In this document: positions 35,454-43,281 of the stretch, one piece after another
How positions within the stretch are numbered: the stretch's first letter is position 1
Layout: each line of letters opens with the position of its first letter
From: Ohtaekwangia kribbensis
GTDB lineage: Bacteria; Bacteroidota; Bacteroidia; Cytophagales; Cyclobacteriaceae
Length of the DNA: 64,000 nt
NCBI RefSeq assembly: GCF_042676245.1
Contig: NZ_JBHTKA010000008.1
Location: forward strand, 744,001 to 808,000
Direction: 5' to 3'
Program-made: the position numbers and the translations under genes
The notes under the pieces: model-generated
The model's input: the letters and a program-made list of their open reading frames with translations, nothing else
Database searches by the model: none
What the model was told of the DNA's origin: nothing

Positions 35454-35491
35454 AGTGTTAAAAATTTAAAAAGTTGAACAATAAAACAGTT

Positions 35492-35511
35492 ACTGGTAAG
35501 GAATGACCAGT
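35492..35511 (-). terminator. Possible weak terminator of xerC
   Basis: A 6-bp stem (35492-35497 with 35506-35511) with an 8-nt loop lies downstream of the xerC stop, followed on the minus strand by AACTGTTTTATTGTT. Confidence 0.3.
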
Positions 35512-35574
35512 CGCATTGTCAGATGTAGTTATTTATTCATACTGTGTTTGTGGGGTTTATTTATACTTTACAAA

Positions 35575-36456
35575 TCAGGCTTTGGGATGTGCCTGATCAA
35601 ATACTTTTTTCAATTTCTCCATCGAGTTGTGAGTATATACTTGTGTTGCCGCCAGACTGGTGTGGCCCAGCAAATCTTTCACAGCATTTATCTCAGCACC
35701 CTTGTCGAGTAAATGTGTAGCATAGGTATGTCTTAATACATGGGGACTTTTTTTCTCTGCAGAAGAGGATTTAGTTAGATGATCTTTTACGGTTCTATAG
35801 ATCATCATTGGATAGCATGGCTCGCCTTTATCTGTTACAAGCAACAGGCCATGATCTTCTTTTTTTACTTCCTGGTTTCTCACGTTCCTATACTCTTCAA
35901 TAATAGAAACGAGATTTATAGCGAATGGGATTACCCTTTCCTTATTTCTTTTTCCAAGAACTTTTATAGTCCTGTTTCTCAAATCAACATCTCTCTCTTT
36001 TAGCGTGATTAATTCTGACAGACGGATACCAGTTCCGTAGAACAATTCAAGTATCAATTTCTCCCTCAACCCGGTCAGTGTACTTTCAAAAGATTGGTTG
36101 TCGAGAACATGAACCATGTCTCCTTCTTTTATAAAGCTTGGTAGTTTTTTTCGAGCCTTGAGTACTTTGATCTTGAACATCGGGTCCTTTGAGATCACCT
36201 CTTGTCGCAAGAGAAATTTATAGTACGTTCTTAGGCAGGCAATTTTTCGATTGACAGATGAAGCTTCAATGTTGGTTTCAACCAATTGTATAATCCACGC
36301 GCGGACTAAATGATAGTCTGCCGCTTCTATTTTGTCTTCGGGAAAATTCGTAGCAAGAAAAGCAGTGAACTGCTCAAGATCATTTTGATAAGCGGATATA
36401 GTGTTAGGACTTACCCGCTTTTCGTATTGAAGATATTTAAGAAAAGAATCCACCAT
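35575..36456 (-). CDS. xerC: Tyrosine recombinase XerC/D
   Basis: This 293-residue protein has a SAM-like N-terminal DNA-binding domain (residues 1-85) and a catalytic domain with all active-site residues: Arg145 (GIRLSEL), Lys169, His239-x-x-Arg242 (HVLRHTYATHLL), His265 (LLGHTSL) and nucleophile Tyr274 (QVYTHNS). It resolves chromosome dimers at dif. The rpsU-xerC-hpf setting supports the housekeeping enzyme rather than a phage integrase; XerC versus XerD cannot be decided by eye. A cluster of DnaA-box sequences lies upstream, between this gene and rpsU. Confidence 0.9.
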   Translation of the reverse strand: MVDSFLKYLQYEKRVSPNTISAYQNDLEQFTAFLATNFPEDKIEAADYHLVRAWIIQLVETNIEASSVNRKIACLRTYYKFLLRQEVISKDPMFKIKVLKARKKLPSFIKEGDMVHVLDNQSFESTLTGLREKLILELFYGTGIRLSELITLKERDVDLRNRTIKVLGKRNKERVIPFAINLVSIIEEYRNVRNQEVKKEDHGLLLVTDKGEPCYPMMIYRTVKDHLTKSSSAEKKSPHVLRHTYATHLLDKGAEINAVKDLLGHTSLAATQVYTHNSMEKLKKVFDQAHPKA

Positions 36457-36515
36457 GCTACCAGCATTTCATTAGGCAGGGGAGATGCCATATCTATAGC
36501 AATGTAAAAAAATAA

Positions 36516-36542
36516 TCCCCTCAAGGAAATACCCTGAGGGGA
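36516..36542 (-). terminator. Rho-independent terminator of rpsU
   Basis: An 8-bp G/C-rich stem (36516-36523 with 36535-36542) extends by two pairs past a mismatch. On the minus strand it is followed by TTATTTTTTTACATTG. It lies downstream of rpsU, beyond the DnaA-box cluster. Confidence 0.75.
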
Positions 36543-36544
36543 CA

Positions 36545-36593
36545 TGTGGATAAAATGATTCTATTTTGTGGACAAACGTATGGTTTATCCACA
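36545..36593. other. Cluster of three DnaA-box sequences
   Basis: There is a perfect TTATCCACA on the minus strand at 36545-36553, a one-mismatch TTGTCCACA on the minus strand at 36567-36575, and a perfect TTATCCACA on the plus strand at 36585-36593. The outer two form a 10-bp inverted repeat. An A/T-rich stretch follows (36594-36612). It may be a replication origin element, a DnaA-titration site, or an incidental hairpin. Confidence 0.55.
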
Positions 36594-36622
36594 AATAAGA
36601 TAATTTAAACTACGAGTAAGGC

Positions 36623-36820
36623 TTAAGCGTTCGTGTCCTGACGTCTCTGCAACTCACGGTAAGCTGCGCGGATGATCTCATTTCTGCGTCTAACAGATGG
36701 CTTCTCGAAAGATGTGCGAGAACGCAATTCTTTCAGAATACCTGTTTTCTCAAACTTCTTCTTGAAACGTTTCAGCGCCTTGTCGATTGATTCGTTTTCT
36801 TTTACGTTAACGATAAGCAT
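36623..36820 (-). CDS. rpsU: 30S ribosomal protein S21
   Basis: This 65-residue basic protein has the S21 pattern MLIVNVKENESIDKALKRFK, KKFEKTGILKELRSR, FEKPSVRRRNEIIRAAYREL. It has the normal length for Bacteroidota, where S21 is thought to help shield the anti-Shine-Dalgarno region of 16S rRNA. It has its own promoter and terminator, and lies upstream of xerC on the same strand. Confidence 0.95.
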   Translation of the reverse strand: MLIVNVKENESIDKALKRFKKKFEKTGILKELRSRTSFEKPSVRRRNEIIRAAYRELQRRQDTNA

Positions 36821-36838
36821 ATTTCTTATTTAGGGCTG

Positions 36839-36870
36839 CAAAGATAACAGAATATCAATCAATTATCCAA
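36839..36870 (-). promoter_or_regulatory. Promoter of rpsU
   Basis: On the minus strand: TTG (36870-36868), a 21-nt spacer, then TATCTTTG (36846-36839). The expected start is about 12 nt before the ATG at 36820, giving a very short leader. Confidence 0.6.
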
Positions 36871-36872
36871 CG

Positions 36873-38042
36873 CTACTTTAAAATAGCTCGAGAAATAACC
36901 AGTTTTTGTATTTCTGACGTGCCTTCGCCAATGGTACAGAGCTTGGCATCGCGATAAAACTTTTCTACCGGAAAATCTTTTGTATAACCATATCCTCCAA
37001 AAATCTGAACCGCTTCATTGGCAACATCAACCGCCACTTCGGAAGCATACAGCTTGGCCATGGCAGATTCTTTTGTAACACTTTCCCCGCGATTTTTTAA
37101 ATCTCCTGCTCTGTACGTCAATAATTTAGAGGCTTCTATCTTGGTAGCCATGTCTGCGAGTTTAAAGGATATCCCCTGAAATTTTGATATAGACTGATTG
37201 AACTGCTGACGTTCCTGAGAATATTTCAAGGCAGCATCAAATGCCCCCTGTGCTATGCCTACACTAAGCGCTGCGATAGAAATTCGACCGCCATCCAGAA
37301 CTTTTAACGCCTGTACAAATCCATCACCTTCTTTTCCAAGCATTTGCGATTTATGTACGCGACACTCTGTAAAAATTAATTCAGCAGTTTCTGATGCGCG
37401 CATACCCAGCTTGTTCTCCTTCTTTCCGGCAGTAAACCCGGGTGTTCCTTTTTCAAGGATAAAGGCAGTCATGCCATGTGAATCACCTACCTCTCCAGTC
37501 CTTACAATAACAACCGCAACGTCTCCCGATTTGCCATGAGTGATAAAATTCTTGGCTCCATTAATAATATAATAGTCGCCATCTCTTACCGCAACAGTAC
37601 GCATGTTGCCGGCATCAGATCCTGTATTGGGTTCAGTTAAGCCCCAGGCACCTATAAATTCGCCTGAAGCTAACTTAGGTAAATATTTTTTCTTCTGCTC
37701 TGGCGATGCAAAAAGCAGAATATGGTTTGTGCATAACGAATTATGCGCGGCTGTTGATAGACCTATTGATCCATCGATTCGGGAGATCTCTATGATGGCT
37801 GTGATGTATTCCTGATACCCCAAACCGGCTCCACCAAATTCTTCAGGCACGAGCACTCCCATTAATCCGAGTCCGCCCATTTTTTTAAAAAGTGATACCG
37901 GAAATTCCTGGCTTTCATCCCAGGTCATGATATTCGGTGCGATTTCTTTGTTGCCGAAATCCCGAACCATTTGCGCGATCATCCGCTGATTTTCTGTTTC
38001 ATTGAAACTGATAAATTCAGTGTTACTGGTTGCTACTTCCAT
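36873..38042 (-). CDS. Acyl-CoA dehydrogenase
   Basis: This 389-residue flavoenzyme introduces a trans-2 double bond into acyl-CoA, passing electrons to ETF. It has an N-terminal helical domain, the FAD/substrate signature GAWGLTEPNTGSDAGNM, a middle beta domain (KKENKLGMRASETAELIF), and a C-terminal helical domain with ERQQFNQSISKFQGI and IFGGYGYTKDFPVEKFYRD. The catalytic base is Glu373 in TIGEGTSEIQ, the position used by short-chain and butyryl-CoA enzymes. It is monocistronic and divergent from ugd. The exact chain-length preference is unknown. Confidence 0.95.
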   Translation of the reverse strand: MEVATSNTEFISFNETENQRMIAQMVRDFGNKEIAPNIMTWDESQEFPVSLFKKMGGLGLMGVLVPEEFGGAGLGYQEYITAIIEISRIDGSIGLSTAAHNSLCTNHILLFASPEQKKKYLPKLASGEFIGAWGLTEPNTGSDAGNMRTVAVRDGDYYIINGAKNFITHGKSGDVAVVIVRTGEVGDSHGMTAFILEKGTPGFTAGKKENKLGMRASETAELIFTECRVHKSQMLGKEGDGFVQALKVLDGGRISIAALSVGIAQGAFDAALKYSQERQQFNQSISKFQGISFKLADMATKIEASKLLTYRAGDLKNRGESVTKESAMAKLYASEVAVDVANEAVQIFGGYGYTKDFPVEKFYRDAKLCTIGEGTSEIQKLVISRAILK

Positions 38043-38216
38043 GCGAATCGAAAAAGTTAGTATTGAAAACGTTAAAGTTACATTCTCTAAACGCGATTAA
38101 CAAACGAATGTTAGGTTGTATTTAAATCTTATGCACAATTTAAGCTTCTGGTAGCGCAAACATGCCCCAAATCTGCCTAAAAGTCTTAATTTGCGGGGTC
38201 AAAAACCCATTAATTC

Positions 38217-39530
38217 ATGAAAATAGCTGTAGTTGGAACCGGTTACGTTGGTCTCGTAACCGGAACTTGTTTTGCTGAAACCGGAAACACTGTAACATGT
38301 GTTGATATTGACCAGGAAAAGGTGAAAAAACTTCAAAACGGAAAGATCACCATTTATGAACCTGGCCTTGAACAACTTTTCGAACGGAATATCAAACAAG
38401 GAAGGCTCTTTTTTACCACGAATCTGGCAGAAGGTATAAAAGATGCAAAGATCATTTTCCTCGCGTTACCTACCCCTCCCGGAGAAGATGGTTCTGCTGA
38501 CCTTAAATATATACTCAAAGTAGCCTCAGATCTCGGCCCTATTTTAGCAGACTATACTGTAATTATTGATAAGAGTACAGTACCGGTAGGAACAGCTGAT
38601 AAAGTGCGTGAAAAAATTGCAGCAAATGCAAAAGTAGATTTTGATGTTGTTTCAAATCCTGAATTCTTACGCGAAGGTGTAGCGGTTGAAGATTTTATGA
38701 AGCCTGATCGTGTTGTGATTGGTACTAACTCTCCGCGCGCGCGTAAAATTATGGAAGCTCTATATGCACCGTATGTGCGTCAGGGTAATCCGATCATCTT
38801 TATGGATGAGCGCTCTGCAGAACTTACCAAGTATGCCGCTAATTCATTCTTAGCAACTAAAATTACTTTCATGAACGAGATCGCCAACTTGTGTGAACTG
38901 GTTGGTGCTGATGTTGATGCTGTGCGCAAAGGTGTAGGTACTGATAGCCGCATCGGAAAGAGATTCTTGTTCCCAGGTATAGGTTATGGTGGAAGTTGCT
39001 TCCCGAAAGATGTGCAGGCTCTTGCCAAATCAGCTTCTGATGTGAAGTACGACTTCCGCATACTCAATGCTGTAATGGATGTAAATGCTGATCAAAAAAC
39101 AAAACTGATTCAGAAGATAAAAGATTACTTCAAAGGAAATCTTAAAGGTAAGACTATCGCATTCTGGGGTCTTTCTTTCAAACCCCATACAGATGATATC
39201 CGCGAGGCTCCATCACTCTATAATATTGAAGAGTTATTGAGCGAAGGTGTAACAATAAAGGCTCACGATCCGGAAGCGATCGAAAATGTGAAGAAACTTT
39301 TAGGCGATAAAATTCAATACTTCGCTACACCGTATGAAGCTGCAGAAGGTGCAGATGCTATTTTCATTGCAACGGAGTGGCCAGAGTTCCGTACACCTGA
39401 TTTTGAAAAACTCTCTCGCGCATTAAAAGGCAAAGTAATTTTTGATGGAAGAAACCTATACGATCTGCCTAACATGAAAGAACAAGGATATACATACTTC
39501 AGCATAGGAAGAGAGGTGGTCAATGGCTAA
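38217..39530 (+). CDS. ugd: UDP-glucose 6-dehydrogenase
   Basis: This 437-residue enzyme oxidises UDP-glucose to UDP-glucuronate with NAD+. The N-terminal Rossmann motif is GTGYVGLVTGTCFAETG (7-23), the middle part has FLREGVAVEDFMKPDR, and nucleophile Cys261 lies in GYGGSCFPKDVQAL. The C-terminal domain contains WGLSFKPHTDDIREAPS. It overlaps the next gene by 8 nt, so the UDP-glucuronate product is handed to a translationally coupled decarboxylase. Confidence 0.97.
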   Translation: MKIAVVGTGYVGLVTGTCFAETGNTVTCVDIDQEKVKKLQNGKITIYEPGLEQLFERNIKQGRLFFTTNLAEGIKDAKIIFLALPTPPGEDGSADLKYILKVASDLGPILADYTVIIDKSTVPVGTADKVREKIAANAKVDFDVVSNPEFLREGVAVEDFMKPDRVVIGTNSPRARKIMEALYAPYVRQGNPIIFMDERSAELTKYAANSFLATKITFMNEIANLCELVGADVDAVRKGVGTDSRIGKRFLFPGIGYGGSCFPKDVQALAKSASDVKYDFRILNAVMDVNADQKTKLIQKIKDYFKGNLKGKTIAFWGLSFKPHTDDIREAPSLYNIEELLSEGVTIKAHDPEAIENVKKLLGDKIQYFATPYEAAEGADAIFIATEWPEFRTPDFEKLSRALKGKVIFDGRNLYDLPNMKEQGYTYFSIGREVVNG

Positions 39531-40512
39531 GGAAAGAGTTTTAATTACAGGTGGAGCCGGCTTTCTTGGCTCTCACTTGTGTGACCGTTTTCTGAAAGAA
39601 GGCTATAGCGTTATTGCTATGGACAACCTGATCACCGGTGATCTCCGTAACATTGAACATCTTTTCAAACATCCTGATTTCGAATTTTATCATCACGATG
39701 TTTCTTCTTTTGTACATGTACCCGGAGAGTTGAAATATATACTTCACTTTGCATCTCCGGCAAGTCCGATTGATTACCTGAAGATTCCGATTCAGACATT
39801 GAAAGTAGGATCATTGGGTACTCACAATCTTCTTGGATTGGCGCGTGTTAAGAAGGCGAGAATACTCGTTGCTTCTACATCAGAAGTATATGGTGATCCA
39901 TTGATACATCCTCAGGTTGAAGAGTATTATGGTAACGTGAACCCGATCGGTCCTCGCGGAGTATATGACGAAGCGAAGCGATTCCAGGAAGCGATCACCA
40001 TGGCGTATCATACCTATCATGGACTTGAGACACGCATCGTGCGAATCTTTAATACGTACGGTCCTCGTATGCGCCTGAATGACGGACGTGTATTGCCTGC
40101 GTTCATTGGCCAGGCTTTACGCGGAGAAGACCTTACCGTATTTGGTGATGGTTCACAAACCCGTTCATTCTGCTATGTAGATGATCAGGTGGAAGGTATA
40201 TTCAGACTATTAATGTCAGATTATCACTTGCCGGTAAACATTGGTAATCCGGATGAAATTACCATTCGTGATTTCGCAGAAGAAATTGTAAAACTCACTG
40301 GTACGAAACAAAAGGTAGTATATAAACCTCTTCCACAGGACGATCCGAAACAAAGACAACCGAACACTACCAAAGCAAGAGAAATTCTTGGTTGGGAGGC
40401 AAAGGTTTCTCGTTCGGAAGGTTTGAAAATTACGTACGACTACTTCAAGTCTCTGCCACAGGAAGTACTATACCAGCGGGACCATAAAAATTTCGAAAAG
40501 TATATTCGTTAA
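39523..40512 (+). CDS. UDP-glucuronate decarboxylase (UDP-xylose synthase)
   Basis: This 329-residue extended SDR has NAD motif GGAGFLGSHLCDRF (10-23), active-site Ser/Thr in ASTSEVYGDP, and Tyr148-x3-Lys152 in GVYDEAKRFQEA. The motifs GPRGVYDEAKR and RIFNTYGPRMRLNDGRV, and the C-terminal RQPNTTKAREILGW, are those of UXS enzymes that turn UDP-glucuronate into UDP-xylose. The 8-nt overlap with ugd gives strong pathway support. A general epimerase is the alternative. Confidence 0.92.
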   Translation: MAKERVLITGGAGFLGSHLCDRFLKEGYSVIAMDNLITGDLRNIEHLFKHPDFEFYHHDVSSFVHVPGELKYILHFASPASPIDYLKIPIQTLKVGSLGTHNLLGLARVKKARILVASTSEVYGDPLIHPQVEEYYGNVNPIGPRGVYDEAKRFQEAITMAYHTYHGLETRIVRIFNTYGPRMRLNDGRVLPAFIGQALRGEDLTVFGDGSQTRSFCYVDDQVEGIFRLLMSDYHLPVNIGNPDEITIRDFAEEIVKLTGTKQKVVYKPLPQDDPKQRQPNTTKAREILGWEAKVSRSEGLKITYDYFKSLPQEVLYQRDHKNFEKYIR

Positions 40513-40523
40513 TACCCTCTCAG

Positions 40524-41582
40524 ATGTCATCAAGAAAAATATTAATCACCGGTGGAGCCGGTTTTATAGGCTCGCATGTTGTCAGGTTGTTCGTTAATAA
40601 GTATCCGAACTATACGATCATCAATCTTGACAAGCTTACGTATGCAGGTAATCTCGAGAACCTGAAAGACATTGAGAAGAAACCGAATTATCACTTCGAG
40701 CATGGCGATATACTGGATATAGAATTTCTGAACACTGTATTCAGCAAGCACCAAATCGATGGTGTTGTACACCTCGCAGCAGAATCGCATGTAGATCGTT
40801 CACTTCACAACCCGACAGAGTTTGCCAATACAAACATCATTGGTACACTCAATCTGTTGCGCGCTGCACAAACTGCATGGAAAGGTAATTTCGAGAACAA
40901 GCGTTTTTACCACATCTCTACAGATGAAGTATATGGTTCTGCAGAACATGGCGGATTCTTTACTGAAGAAACTCCGATTGATCCACGCTCACCATACTCA
41001 GCATCAAAGGCAAGTAGTGATCACTTTGTAAGTGCATACTATAACAGCTTTGGTCTGCCAACACTTATAAGCCGTTGTTCTAATAACTACGGACCTTTTC
41101 ACTTTCCTGAAAAGCTTATACCGTTAATGATCAACAACATCATAAACAACAAACCATTGCCGGTATATGGTAAAGGAGAAAATATACGCGACTGGTTATT
41201 TGTTGAAGATCACGCACGTGCTATAGATTCAATTTTCCATAAGGGAAAAGTTGGCGAAGTATATAACATCGGTGGAAACAACGAGTGGAAGAACATCGAC
41301 CTGGTAAATCTGCTTTGTCATATCATGGATAAAAAACTTAACCGCGCAGAAGGTACTTCGCAGAAGTTGATTACCCATGTAACAGACAGACCGGGTCACG
41401 ACCTGCGTTATGCTATAGATGCATCCAAGCTTATCAGCGAAACAGGCTGGCGCCCGGATGTAACTTTTGAAGTTGGCCTGGAGAAAACCGTTGACTGGTA
41501 TCTGGCAAACACTACGTGGCTCAACAACGTAACATCAGGCGAATACCTGAAGTACTACAACAACATGTATCAGGGACGATAA
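40524..41582 (+). CDS. rfbB: dTDP-glucose 4,6-dehydratase
   Basis: This 352-residue SDR makes dTDP-4-keto-6-deoxyglucose, the precursor of rhamnose and other deoxysugars. It has NAD motif GGAGFIGSHVV (10-20), HLAAESHVDRS, active-site Thr133-Asp134-Glu135 in HISTDEVYG, Tyr158-x3-Lys162 (YSASK), and NYGPFHFPEKLIPLMI. It is 11 nt behind the UDP-xylose synthase gene. It acts after RfbA, encoded next. The rfbC and rfbD genes needed for rhamnose are not in the window. Confidence 0.96.
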   Translation: MSSRKILITGGAGFIGSHVVRLFVNKYPNYTIINLDKLTYAGNLENLKDIEKKPNYHFEHGDILDIEFLNTVFSKHQIDGVVHLAAESHVDRSLHNPTEFANTNIIGTLNLLRAAQTAWKGNFENKRFYHISTDEVYGSAEHGGFFTEETPIDPRSPYSASKASSDHFVSAYYNSFGLPTLISRCSNNYGPFHFPEKLIPLMINNIINNKPLPVYGKGENIRDWLFVEDHARAIDSIFHKGKVGEVYNIGGNNEWKNIDLVNLLCHIMDKKLNRAEGTSQKLITHVTDRPGHDLRYAIDASKLISETGWRPDVTFEVGLEKTVDWYLANTTWLNNVTSGEYLKYYNNMYQGR

Positions 41583-41586
41583 TTCC

Positions 41587-41669
41587 GTGTGTATGTGTTT
41601 ACGTTAGCACGTATCTGCATTGCGCGGATCAATAACGTAAACGCGTACTAACCTAAACACCAAAACACC
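41587..41669 (+). repeat. Structured, repeat-like leader before rfbA
   Basis: A 12-bp inverted repeat with one G-T pair (41595-41606 with 41633-41644) encloses a 26-nt loop that holds a smaller stem. The following bases to the ATG share a 12-mer, ACACCAAAACAC (41657-41668), with the yajC-ybbR spacer (52335-52346). It could be a leader structure or part of a dispersed intergenic repeat. Confidence 0.45.
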
Positions 41670-42536
41670 ATGAAAGGTATAATCTTAGCAGGAGGTTCGG
41701 GTACACGTTTGTATCCATTAACTATTGCTGTGAGTAAGCAGCTTATGCCATTGTACGATAAGCCGATGATATACTATCCGTTGTCGGTATTAATGATGGC
41801 AGGCATTCGTGAAATTCTGATTATCGCTACACCGCACGATATGCCTATGTTCCAGAAACTTTTGGGAGATGGAAAAAATCTCGGTTGCTCTTTCAGCTAT
41901 GAAGTTCAACCTAAACCGGAAGGTCTCGCACAGGCTTTTATCATCGGTGAAAAATTTATCGGTAATGATAAAGTGGCCCTGATACTCGGTGATAACATTT
42001 TCTACGGATCGGGTATGCAAAAACTTTTGCAGTCCAATGTAGATCCTAACGGAGGGGTTGTATTTGCCTATCACGTAACAGACCCGGAACGCTATGGCGT
42101 AGTAGAGTTTGATGCTAACAGGAAAGCAATCTCTATCGAAGAGAAACCGGCAAAGCCTAAATCAAATTACGCTGTACCGGGATTATATTTCTACGATAAC
42201 GAAGTCGTAAAAATATCCAAAGAGCTTAAGCCAAGTCCTCGCGGAGAATTAGAGATAACGGATGTGAACAATGTTTACCTGAAGCAAGGCAAACTTACTG
42301 TAGCACCGATGAGTCGCGGTACGGCATGGCTTGATACCGGTACGTTTGATTCCCTTATGCAGGCTTCCAATTTTGTGCAGACGATCGAGCAACGTCAGGG
42401 TTTAAAGATCGGATGTATAGAGGAGGTTGCATTCCGTCAGGGCTTCATCACAAAAGATCAATTGTTGGCCCTTGCAAAACCACTGGAGAAAAGTGGGTAC
42501 GGAGTATATCTTAAAAATCTGCCGGAGTATATCTGA
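41670..42536 (+). CDS. rfbA: Glucose-1-phosphate thymidylyltransferase
   Basis: This 288-residue enzyme makes dTDP-glucose from dTTP and glucose 1-phosphate. The N-terminal signature is GGSGTRLYPLT (8-18) followed by SKQLMPLYDKPMIYYPL; further motifs are LGDNIFYG, RYGVVEFD, EEKPAKPKSNYAVPGLYF and RGTAWLDTGT. The length is typical. It supplies RfbB encoded upstream. An 87-nt leader with a long inverted repeat separates the two genes. Confidence 0.97.
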   Translation: MKGIILAGGSGTRLYPLTIAVSKQLMPLYDKPMIYYPLSVLMMAGIREILIIATPHDMPMFQKLLGDGKNLGCSFSYEVQPKPEGLAQAFIIGEKFIGNDKVALILGDNIFYGSGMQKLLQSNVDPNGGVVFAYHVTDPERYGVVEFDANRKAISIEEKPAKPKSNYAVPGLYFYDNEVVKISKELKPSPRGELEITDVNNVYLKQGKLTVAPMSRGTAWLDTGTFDSLMQASNFVQTIEQRQGLKIGCIEEVAFRQGFITKDQLLALAKPLEKSGYGVYLKNLPEYI

Positions 42537-42545
42537 TATATAATC

Positions 42546-43160
42546 ATGCTGGCAAAAGAATTTGCTGAAGCTGTATCACACTATAACAGTAATACGGCAC
42601 TAGCAGGTAAACTTTGGGATGAGATTGAGAAGAGCTATACAGCGAAGAAGCGGTATTATCATAATCAATCTCATCTTGAAAATCTTTTGAAGGAACTCAC
42701 TTCAATTAAAGAGTCTATCGAAGATTGGGATTGTATTATCTTCTCCATCGCCTATCACGACATTGTCTACAACACGCTTCAGAAAGACAACGAAGAGCAG
42801 AGCGCAGCGCTCGCAAAACAACGCCTTACGGAGATAGCTTTTCCGGCAGACCGTATCAATAAATGCGTACAGCAAATACTTGCCACAAAAGGTCATACAA
42901 TAAGCGATAACAAAGACACCAACTTTTTTACAGACGCAGACCTCTCCATTCTGGGAGCAAGCTGGGACGTATACGAAACATACTTTAAGAGCATCCGCAA
43001 GGAGTATTCGTATTACCCTGATCTTCTATACAAACCTGGCAGGAAAAAGGTATTACAGCACTTTTTGGGGATGGGCAAAATTTTTAAGACCGATAAATTC
43101 TTTTCGATGTACGAAGAGCAGGCCCGGAAAAATCTTTCAGCAGAGTTAGCGCTACTCTGA
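42546..43160 (+). CDS. HD-superfamily predicted phosphohydrolase (COG4339-like)
   Basis: This 204-residue cytosolic protein is helical, with metal-binding motifs in HD-domain order: RYYHNQSHLENLL (about residues 37-49), SIAYHDIVYN (His-Asp pair near residue 70), a mid His in TKGHTISDN, and FFTDADLSILG with a late Asp. This matches a family often mislabelled as an NMDA-receptor subunit homologue. The substrate is unknown; HD enzymes usually cut phosphate esters or nucleotides. It starts 9 nt after rfbA and may be co-transcribed with it. Confidence 0.75.
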   Translation: MLAKEFAEAVSHYNSNTALAGKLWDEIEKSYTAKKRYYHNQSHLENLLKELTSIKESIEDWDCIIFSIAYHDIVYNTLQKDNEEQSAALAKQRLTEIAFPADRINKCVQQILATKGHTISDNKDTNFFTDADLSILGASWDVYETYFKSIRKEYSYYPDLLYKPGRKKVLQHFLGMGKIFKTDKFFSMYEEQARKNLSAELALL

Positions 43161-43183
43161 AAAATCAGATAATCAGATGGAAT

Positions 43184-43214
43184 TTTGAAATTGAAGCAAA
43201 AAAATATACTTTTG
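43184..43214 (+). promoter_or_regulatory. Promoter of rimP-nusA-infB
   Basis: TTTG (43184-43187), a 19-nt spacer, and TACTTTTG (43207-43214), an excellent Bacteroidota consensus. The expected start is near 43221, leaving a leader of about 60 nt before rimP. Confidence 0.72.
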
Positions 43215-43237
43215 CCGAAGTTTCTGAGTATTCTTTT

Positions 43238-43259
43238 AGAGGGGACAACAGTCCCCTCT
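43238..43259 (+). terminator. Terminator-like hairpin in the rimP leader
   Basis: A perfect 9-bp stem (43238-43246 with 43251-43259) has an AACA loop and is followed by TTTG. It lies about 17 nt downstream of the predicted start of the rimP transcript and 23 nt before the ATG. It could end upstream transcription and also act as a leader attenuator. Confidence 0.6.
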
Positions 43260-43281
43260 TTGTTTATAGCATTTTTTTACA

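Noticed and set aside
35575..36456. Tyrosine recombinase considered as a mobile-element integrase
   Set aside because: The gene lies between rpsU and hpf in a housekeeping setting, with no attachment-site repeats or phage genes; it is better read as XerC/D.
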